Below are positions 12,562 to 18,950 of a stretch of DNA of 18,950 bases, one piece after another; position 1 is the stretch's first letter, and every line of letters begins with the position of its first letter. Source of the DNA: Clostridiaceae bacterium AF10-41. GTDB lineage: Bacteria; Bacillota; Clostridia; Clostridiales; Clostridiaceae. The notes beneath the pieces are model-generated. The model saw only the letters and a list, made by a program, of their open reading frames with translations, was not told the DNA's origin and did not search any database. Both the position numbers and the translations under genes were made by a program. The stretch covers positions 1 through 18,950 of the forward strand of contig JAQCTH010000067.1 of the NCBI GenBank assembly GCA_027686065.1, read 5' to 3'.

Positions 12562-14541
12562 TTACTTAAAATTGTTAAAGAACCCTATCTTCTGATTATC
12601 TAACGTTCCAACTATTAATGCTCTATCTAATAAAGTATTAAATTCTTCACAACTAGTTTCTGATATTAAGCAACATGAAAAACATGCAGCTAAATTTAAT
12701 CCATCTCTTCCTTGCCCTAAACTTTCTATGCAAACAGGATCCGATGAACAAAATCTTGCTTTTTCTATTGCTCCATCAATAATCTTAGGTAATCTATCAC
12801 TTTTACCTTGTCTAACTAATCCTCCTAAAGTTCCTTCTGAATCACCATTTGCAGTATATATAAGAATTCCACACATGCTATACTTATCCTCACTGTCATT
12901 ACAATATATACGTTCTCTAAGTGAAGTAGAACTATATCCACATTTAAAACTTAACTCTTTAATTATTATATGAGAAAGAGTATGAAGTAATACGAATTTA
13001 GGCGTTATTTTTCTTATAGAAAATCCTTTATCTACTAACATCTTTGAATATCTTTTATCAATATTATTTACTCTTTCATTTACCTCTGGATTTTCTTTTA
13101 TCCATTTTTCTATCATTTTTTCATTTAACTGAATAAATATACCTTCCCCATTTATATCAATAGCAGGATACCAATCTCTATCTGATAATGGCTTAATTAA
13201 TCTATACTCTTTATTTTCTGTTTTCTCTTCATCAACACTATCAATTATATTATTATCTGGTCCATTTACTCTTGAAAATCCAGTTAACACCCTTACCTCT
13301 CTCATCTTATGTATCAATACAACTTTGCTTAAATAATTTCTATTGTATTCATTAACCTCTTTAGGCTCAACCTTAAAATCTGCTTGATTAAGAATATCGT
13401 AACTTAATTCTCCTATTAAAGCCTTATATTCTTCTTCTTTATATTTCATCTTATCTATAGTATCGCTATTTTCTTCTTCAATATTTTCTAACTTTCTTAG
13501 TATTATTTTTTTTACTATCTTTTCATTAAGTTCTATTTCTCTAGAAATTTTCTTACTAGCATTATCTATAATCTCTTTTATTTTATCTTCTCTATCCTCA
13601 TCTTCTAATTTTATGATTAATCTTTCAAACTCATAGGATTCTTCTACACTCTTAGTAAACTTATCCGAATATGGTGGTATTACTATTGAACTTTCTATTT
13701 TAGGAAAATATATATTAATTGCACCCCTTTGAACTGTTTTAGGATATAACCCACACCCTTTATCTCTTATACCATCCCATGGTCTATTCCCTTTACATAT
13801 AAATGAAAACTCTTCATCACTACTCAATAAATTTTCCTTATTTTTATTTACCTTATCCTCTAATTTCTTAAATTCATTTTTATCACCACTTGTAAATGTT
13901 CCACTTAAACTAACTCTAGCATTACATGTTTTGCATTCAACACTTATTCCTTCAAGCCCAGAACTTACTCCACTTGTTTTTATAATTAGTTTAGGATTAT
14001 CGCAAATCTTTTTGTTATTTTTAAAATGTGTCCACTCTATCCAAGGAAAATCATCTATATGACCATTAGCACATGCTACTACAAGCCTTGCTGGAGCTAG
14101 TTTCACCCTACAGGTCTTATTAGTTTTAGTTATAAGATTAGAACATACAGGTCTTTTCATAATCTGATCTTCACCATTTACTTTTTTATAATCTTTCTCC
14201 CATTCTTTTAAAGTTTTAAATGTTCTACATCTTGGGCAGAAATACCAAGTAGGAAATTGTACAAATGGAATATATAAGTTATCATTATTCTCTTCATCTG
14301 AGTCATTATTATCTTGTTTAACAACAGATGATTTAAAACACTTAACTTTAAGAATCTTTTCTAATCTTTCATCATGTATGGTTGTTAACTTCTTTTTATC
14401 CCAGTATTCTGCACCAGCTGTCATAAGTACCCAATCTGGCATATCAATCATTGCACCTGGTCCAAATGGGAAAACTAATGTAGATGCTCTAATTTTCATT
14501 TTTTTCATTGATATTTGATATTTTCTTTTCAAATCGCTCAT
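12562..14541 (-). CDS. drmB: DISARM protein DrmB (DUF1998 domain)
   Basis: The 659-residue product matches the DrmB pattern: FGPGAMIDMPDW near residues 26-37, zinc-type pairs Cys102/Cys105 and Cys203/Cys206, the characteristic ACANGHIDDFPW (156-167), LLHTLSH near 518-524 followed by KCGYSSTSLRERIY, and a C-terminal cysteine cluster (598, 604, 620, 623, 624, 631) in the DUF1998 region. DrmB binds DrmA, and the DrmAB complex is the core DNA-engaging part of DISARM. I chose the ATG at 14541, 4 nt after the drmA stop; a TTG at 14565 would overlap drmA by 20 nt. The close spacing implies coupled translation and matched amounts of the two partners. All key segments are present. Confidence 0.88.
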   Translation of the reverse strand: MSDLKRKYQISMKKMKIRASTLVFPFGPGAMIDMPDWVLMTAGAEYWDKKKLTTIHDERLEKILKVKCFKSSVVKQDNNDSDEENNDNLYIPFVQFPTWYFCPRCRTFKTLKEWEKDYKKVNGEDQIMKRPVCSNLITKTNKTCRVKLAPARLVVACANGHIDDFPWIEWTHFKNNKKICDNPKLIIKTSGVSSGLEGISVECKTCNARVSLSGTFTSGDKNEFKKLEDKVNKNKENLLSSDEEFSFICKGNRPWDGIRDKGCGLYPKTVQRGAINIYFPKIESSIVIPPYSDKFTKSVEESYEFERLIIKLEDEDREDKIKEIIDNASKKISREIELNEKIVKKIILRKLENIEEENSDTIDKMKYKEEEYKALIGELSYDILNQADFKVEPKEVNEYNRNYLSKVVLIHKMREVRVLTGFSRVNGPDNNIIDSVDEEKTENKEYRLIKPLSDRDWYPAIDINGEGIFIQLNEKMIEKWIKENPEVNERVNNIDKRYSKMLVDKGFSIRKITPKFVLLHTLSHIIIKELSFKCGYSSTSLRERIYCNDSEDKYSMCGILIYTANGDSEGTLGGLVRQGKSDRLPKIIDGAIEKARFCSSDPVCIESLGQGRDGLNLAACFSCCLISETSCEEFNTLLDRALIVGTLDNQKIGFFNNFK

Positions 14542-14545
14542 TACT

Positions 14546-17500
14546 TTACTCTTCCCCTCTCTCAAATATTCTCACTCCAACTTCTCCGTCAACATTTCTC
14601 ATTGATGTCATTGTAGGAATTCCTTTTATCCCCCCACTATTATCATAAAATCTACTTATTAATGGATTATCTCCTTTAACATACTGCAATGGATATTCAT
14701 CATTTTGGCTTTTACTTATCCAATTATCTATGAAATTATCAATCTTTTTAGTTACATATTCTATACTAGTTGGCTCAATCTCTGCAGCTCTGTTAATAAT
14801 ATAAGCTTTTATTTTTTTAATATTCTCTTCTTCTGATTCTATATCAATTGCTGACTTTTCATCATTTAATCTAGTACTGTGCCTAATCATACTTATAAAA
14901 GTTGAGTGAAGCATTCTTTCAATGGAAGCTTCAGAATATGGTGTAATACTTGTTGGTTCTACATATTTATAAAATGCTTGATGATATGCTTGGAATATTT
15001 CATAATGAGAATCATCTCTAGATTTTCTTCCATCATATAAAGTGAATACAATTCCAGGATCACTACGACCAACTCTACTAGATGCTTGTATATATTCTGA
15101 AGTTAGTTTTGGTTGTCCTATTACTGACATTATATTTAACCTAGGCACATCTACACCAACTGAAATCATGTTTGTTGCCAACAAAACATTTATGGCTTCC
15201 TTTTCAGGATACTTTTTTTCTAAATCTTTTAAAGTTTTGACTATATCAGATGAACTTACTCTACTTGTTAATTCTCTAGCACTAGATATATTTCTTGTAT
15301 ATCTAGAATCTTTTACTCTTCTAGCTATTCTAATCATATAATCTTTAACGTCATCATATATAAGTGTTGAAGCTTTCCCAAGCTCTCTTATACTATTAAA
15401 ATATGATACTAATGTCCAATATTTATCTTTTTCTTCATCTGATATATCCATAGTGCCTATTCTTTGTAAAATAGATGCAAATAATCTTATCTCTGTAGTT
15501 GTCTGTGTTTGCCCTATACCTTCAACCCCTACATACATTCTACCAAAACTTTCTTTAAGGCTACTTTCTCTTGTAAAAAATGAATCTTCAATTTCAATAC
15601 CTGGTGCTGGAAACTGCTTAACTTCTCTATTATATAAATTTCTTATTTGTTCATCTGCTTCACATATCGTAGCTGTAGATGCTATTATTTTAGGTCTAAC
15701 TCCTTTTCTACCACATAAATAATCAATTGCTGTTTCAAACAAACTTACTAAAGTTCCTAAAGGTCCTGATATTAAATGTAATTCATCTTGTATTATTAAC
15801 TCTGGTGCCTCACTACATTTTCCGAAAAATGATGAAGCCTCACCTTTCCAAGGTAACATTGCAAATTTATCAACTGTTGAAAAAAGTAATGTTGGTGGAT
15901 TCTTATATAATGATTCGTCTATTATTTGAATGGGTAATGTTTCATGAAAGTGACAATCTTTGTTTTTACATATAAATTCAAACTTTTTCTTTCCTCTTGT
16001 AGAAATATCATAGGAATCTATTGTAAAATCTGTCTTACACCAAGGACATTCTCTAAGTTGAAATTTATTTTCAGCATATTGATTCTTAGAAAGTTCTCTC
16101 TGTTCATATTTAGCATCTTGTAAAGTATTAGGAGTCTGAGTTGAACCAATCCATAATCCAATTGAAATTGGTTCTTCACCAAGTAACTTATCATTTATTT
16201 TTCTTAAGTATTCACATGCACATATTAATTTACTAGCCCTCTCAAATTGCTGAGCTGCTAATAAACGTAATGTATATCTCATTATTATTGTTGTCCCATA
16301 GCCACTCTTGCCTTTACTTATTCTCCTATAAAAAATAGTGAAAGCACTTACCCCTAAATAAGCTTCAGTTTTTCCTCCACCAGTAGGTATCCATATTAAA
16401 TCAACTATATCTCTGAATTTATTTTTACAATCAACTAACGATGATATCGTCATTAATAAAAATGCTAATTGAAATCCTCTCCACTTAGCCTCTTTGATAT
16501 CATACTTTTTATACATATTAATTGAGTTCGCCTCTTCTAAATCTTTTGGATGATTTGATTGTATTCTCTGTATTAACATTGCTGTATTAGCTAATTGAAA
16601 TGATTTAAATGCATCATCATTGCTAGCAAGTAGTTCTACGCCTTCTCTCATTCTATTATAAGAAATATAACAATCTTTAATGTTATTTTCTGCTACATCT
16701 TTATATAATGAATTAAATTTCTCATTATTAATTTGATTTTCTTTATTATCTATCCATAACTTATAACTTAATACGAACTTCAGCAATAGCTCTATAATTT
16801 CATCTTTACCTAACTCACTTAAAGTTGATAACCTTAACATAGAAAGAACTTCATTTTCTATATCAGTTATTTCCTTCATATTAAAATCTGTACCAACAAC
16901 TTCATATATTGGCATATAATCAGTCCTTATTATTCCATTTCCAGTTTTTGTATCTATATCAGAAAAGTCTACTGATACCCCATGTCCAGAACCATAACTT
17001 TGCTTATTTCTGTATAATAATTTTAATAGTTTGTCCTCATTACTTTCATCAATATTTGAACTAACAAATTTGAATTTATTTTCTTCTGAACTAATTGTAA
17101 TTTCTGGTTGAAAAACATAGTATTCATCTGCACCTTTTGATGTGCTTTCATTAACTAGCATAACTGTAATGCTGTACTTATCAAAATACCTTCTTTTTAG
17201 TACAAATACCTTTAACTCCTCTTCCTCTATGTTGAAAACCCCATAATTTCCTTTATTAAAATTAACCACTATAGGATTATCAAATTTAATATTGAATCTT
17301 TTATATGATTTATAACGTCTACTACATTGTTTTAATAACTTATACAGTGCATCTTTAAACTCCTCTCTACCTGTAAAATATCCTTTTTCATTAAACTTAT
17401 CTATAAAGCTCTTATCAAATCTATTTTTCAGCTTCAAATAACCTTCTTCATAATATACGTACATAGATATTTCAGGATCTTCTAATGGCAATAAATCTCC

Positions 17501-17950
17501 ACTATAACTAACCATACATTCACTAGTTTTAACTTCTTTATATCGTGCACCATTTAAATGCATTAATATTTGATCTATATCCCTATCACAAAAGAAAGTC
17601 ATCCCCATAGAACTTTTTCTTGGTATATGAGTATTATTTATACTTTCATGAAATTCTTCATCAATCACTTCCCTATATGAGCTCTTTTTAACTTCTTTTT
17701 CTTCTTTACTATATCCTTCATATTCATCTTCATTATCTTCTTCAGGATTATCTAAATTATTAATTTCATTTTGAGACTCTTCTTTTGTAAATAAAATTCC
17801 AGTAGAATATCTTTTACTTGGTCTATCAGTTATAATTTCTTCTTCAATTGGTAATCCTGTCTTCTCAGAACCTGGTCCAAGAATTTCCTCTCTAACTGCA
17901 AAATAAATTTCTCTTCGTATTTTCTCCAAGTTATTTTTCATACTACCCAT
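14546..17950 (-). CDS. drmA: DISARM helicase DrmA
   Basis: This 1134-residue superfamily 2 helicase has Walker A IPTGGGKTEAYLG (GGGKT at 524-528), the Walker B/DEAH-like QDELHLISGP (DELH 722-725), motif III ASTAT (757-761), the C-terminal LLATNMISVGVDVPRLN (about 923-939) and motif VI QASSRVGRSD (955-964). A cysteine set between the motifs (635, 638, 661, 666) may bind zinc. The N-terminal 500 residues are the family-specific part, with an acidic, low-complexity stretch near 55-100. DrmA moves on DNA within the DrmAB complex. In the published model, the complex senses unmodified invading DNA with a free 5' overhang. The gene starts 3 nt after drmE with GAGGAG just before the ATG, and ends 4 nt before drmB. 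Catalytic motifs are intact. Confidence 0.9.
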   Translation of the reverse strand: MGSMKNNLEKIRREIYFAVREEILGPGSEKTGLPIEEEIITDRPSKRYSTGILFTKEESQNEINNLDNPEEDNEDEYEGYSKEEKEVKKSSYREVIDEEFHESINNTHIPRKSSMGMTFFCDRDIDQILMHLNGARYKEVKTSECMVSYSGDLLPLEDPEISMYVYYEEGYLKLKNRFDKSFIDKFNEKGYFTGREEFKDALYKLLKQCSRRYKSYKRFNIKFDNPIVVNFNKGNYGVFNIEEEELKVFVLKRRYFDKYSITVMLVNESTSKGADEYYVFQPEITISSEENKFKFVSSNIDESNEDKLLKLLYRNKQSYGSGHGVSVDFSDIDTKTGNGIIRTDYMPIYEVVGTDFNMKEITDIENEVLSMLRLSTLSELGKDEIIELLLKFVLSYKLWIDNKENQINNEKFNSLYKDVAENNIKDCYISYNRMREGVELLASNDDAFKSFQLANTAMLIQRIQSNHPKDLEEANSINMYKKYDIKEAKWRGFQLAFLLMTISSLVDCKNKFRDIVDLIWIPTGGGKTEAYLGVSAFTIFYRRISKGKSGYGTTIIMRYTLRLLAAQQFERASKLICACEYLRKINDKLLGEEPISIGLWIGSTQTPNTLQDAKYEQRELSKNQYAENKFQLRECPWCKTDFTIDSYDISTRGKKKFEFICKNKDCHFHETLPIQIIDESLYKNPPTLLFSTVDKFAMLPWKGEASSFFGKCSEAPELIIQDELHLISGPLGTLVSLFETAIDYLCGRKGVRPKIIASTATICEADEQIRNLYNREVKQFPAPGIEIEDSFFTRESSLKESFGRMYVGVEGIGQTQTTTEIRLFASILQRIGTMDISDEEKDKYWTLVSYFNSIRELGKASTLIYDDVKDYMIRIARRVKDSRYTRNISSARELTSRVSSSDIVKTLKDLEKKYPEKEAINVLLATNMISVGVDVPRLNIMSVIGQPKLTSEYIQASSRVGRSDPGIVFTLYDGRKSRDDSHYEIFQAYHQAFYKYVEPTSITPYSEASIERMLHSTFISMIRHSTRLNDEKSAIDIESEEENIKKIKAYIINRAAEIEPTSIEYVTKKIDNFIDNWISKSQNDEYPLQYVKGDNPLISRFYDNSGGIKGIPTMTSMRNVDGEVGVRIFERGEE

Positions 17951-17953
17951 CCA

Positions 17954-18950
17954 CTACTCCTCTAAAATCTTATTTGCCAAATATATTGGAATCTCTTTCT
18001 TTACTTTATAAATACTTTGTACTTCAACTTTTTTTATATAATTTACCGATTCCTCAATTCTATTTTTAATTAATAAATCTAAATTCTCCTCTTCTTCATT
18101 TATTGATAACTTTAATATACACCTTGCTATTGCTTTTCTAATACGTACTTGAAATCTACGTATATTTACACATGCTTCATAACACCCTATATAATTATTT
18201 TTTAAGATACCTATTGATGTTATTTCCCCTAAAGCCTTTAATACCTCTTGATCTTGTGGTCCAACAACTGAATTTAAAAGCCAAGCTCTAATAGTGGCTC
18301 CACAACGTGATACCCCCTTAGATTTAAGTCTATTTTCTAATTCATTATATTTAATATCATTAATTGCAATATAACGCTTCATCTCTAGCTTCCATTGCTT
18401 TACTAACATATAATCTTCATTATATTTAGAGTTAATTTCACTTATCTCTAGTAAATCACTCATTATATTATCAATTAAATCTTTATCTATTTCTTCTATA
18501 AATAAAATAACGTCACCCTTCTCTATGTTTTTTCCCTTTTTATTTATAATTTCTTCTCTACTTTCACTTAAAACATAGGCTTCATATTGAGATGTTATAA
18601 ATGCTCTCTCTCCTGATTGAAAAACTAATACCTTTTCACAAGTTATAGATGATTGCTTCCTTTCATTATTTAAATATGATGGTATATAACTAGTTGCTAT
18701 TAGCATTTCTAACTCATTATTTAAATTATTTTCCTCTTCAATTTCTTCTTTTTCAGATACTACTTTTTTATCCCTATAATCATTTTCTATAGCACTTATA
18801 TATTCAAGCACTTCTGCATCCTCTATTTTATTAATAAACTTGTTATACCTATTCTCTAAATATTTAATGTTATATTTCTCACTCTTATGGAAAATATAAA
18901 TTATCTTATTTGAATTGAAAATATTATAATTCCAATAATAATTATCATCT
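17954..18950 (-). CDS. drmE: DISARM protein DrmE, C-terminal part (gene continues beyond the window)
   Basis: About 331 residues are visible. The first internal start candidate is a GTG at 18811, but the frame has no stop from there to 18950 (it continues through NRYNKFINKIEDAEV directly into the GTG codon), so the true start lies outside the window. The visible part is charged and helical, with an acidic stretch (SEKEEIEEENNLNNELEML) and a later region with RIRKAIARCILKLS. I see no catalytic motif here. The call rests mainly on context: class 2 DISARM carries drmE together with drmA, drmB and a DrmMII-type methylase, and this gene ends 3 nt before drmA. DrmE's precise action is not well defined. 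Another helicase-associated protein cannot be excluded. Confidence 0.65.
   Translation of the reverse strand, partial: DDNYYWNYNIFNSNKIIYIFHKSEKYNIKYLENRYNKFINKIEDAEVLEYISAIENDYRDKKVVSEKEEIEEENNLNNELEMLIATSYIPSYLNNERKQSSITCEKVLVFQSGERAFITSQYEAYVLSESREEIINKKGKNIEKGDVILFIEEIDKDLIDNIMSDLLEISEINSKYNEDYMLVKQWKLEMKRYIAINDIKYNELENRLKSKGVSRCGATIRAWLLNSVVGPQDQEVLKALGEITSIGILKNNYIGCYEACVNIRRFQVRIRKAIARCILKLSINEEEENLDLLIKNRIEESVNYIKKVEVQSIYKVKKEIPIYLANKILEE

Noticed and set aside
12562..17950. A stand-alone helicase/DUF1998 pair of a repair or unrelated defence system instead of DISARM
   Set aside because: The order helicase-DUF1998, the specific DrmB segments and the adjacent DrmMII-type methylase together fit class 2 DISARM better, although drmC is not seen.

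Overview
The window is very AT-rich and every gene I can support lies on the minus strand, so it reads from high to low coordinates. T-box control of an aminoacyl-tRNA synthetase, strong AGGAGG-type ribosome sites and the gene families present point to a Firmicute, most likely a Clostridium of the sensu stricto group. That assignment is inference; there is no rRNA marker here.

Positions 1-5432 look like ordinary chromosome. They hold a PFL/DUF711 protein with its partner ACT-domain protein (one operon, near-consensus promoter at 1751-1779), a Crp/Fnr-family regulator with a perfect 19-bp dyad just before its start, an unrecognised 150-residue protein, and a methionyl-tRNA synthetase controlled by a T-box leader with an AUG specifier. 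The synthetase promoter is intact (-35 at 5427-5432).

The serine recombinase reading frame ends at 5458, about 25 bp upstream of that promoter. From there to the right edge the window looks like an integrated mobile island whose far end is not visible. Its left arm (5458-9244) holds the serine recombinase, a small protein directly before it, an RNase H-like/SWIM zinc-finger fusion, and several small genes. Two of these look broken: a zinc-ribbon-like gene split by a +1 frame change (8370-8874), and a small gene whose only good ribosome site leads into an in-frame stop (8961-9185). A tyrosine recombinase follows at 9245-10156. Upstream of it is about 1 kb without a convincing gene but unusually rich in perfect inverted repeats and repeated half-sites (10301-10849).

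The right part (11171-18950) is a DISARM-type anti-phage defence locus of the class 2 kind. In transcription order it holds drmE (its 5' part lies beyond the window), drmA (helicase), drmB (DUF1998) and drmMII (cytosine-5 methyltransferase). The first three are packed within 3-4 nt of one another. drmMII is set apart by a hairpin and its own promoter. Two things stand out. The phospholipase-D-like drmC is absent between drmB and drmMII, where I would expect it. A CCTGG site, the sequence reported as the target of a characterised DrmMII, overlaps the extended -10 element of the drmMII promoter, which suggests possible methylation feedback.
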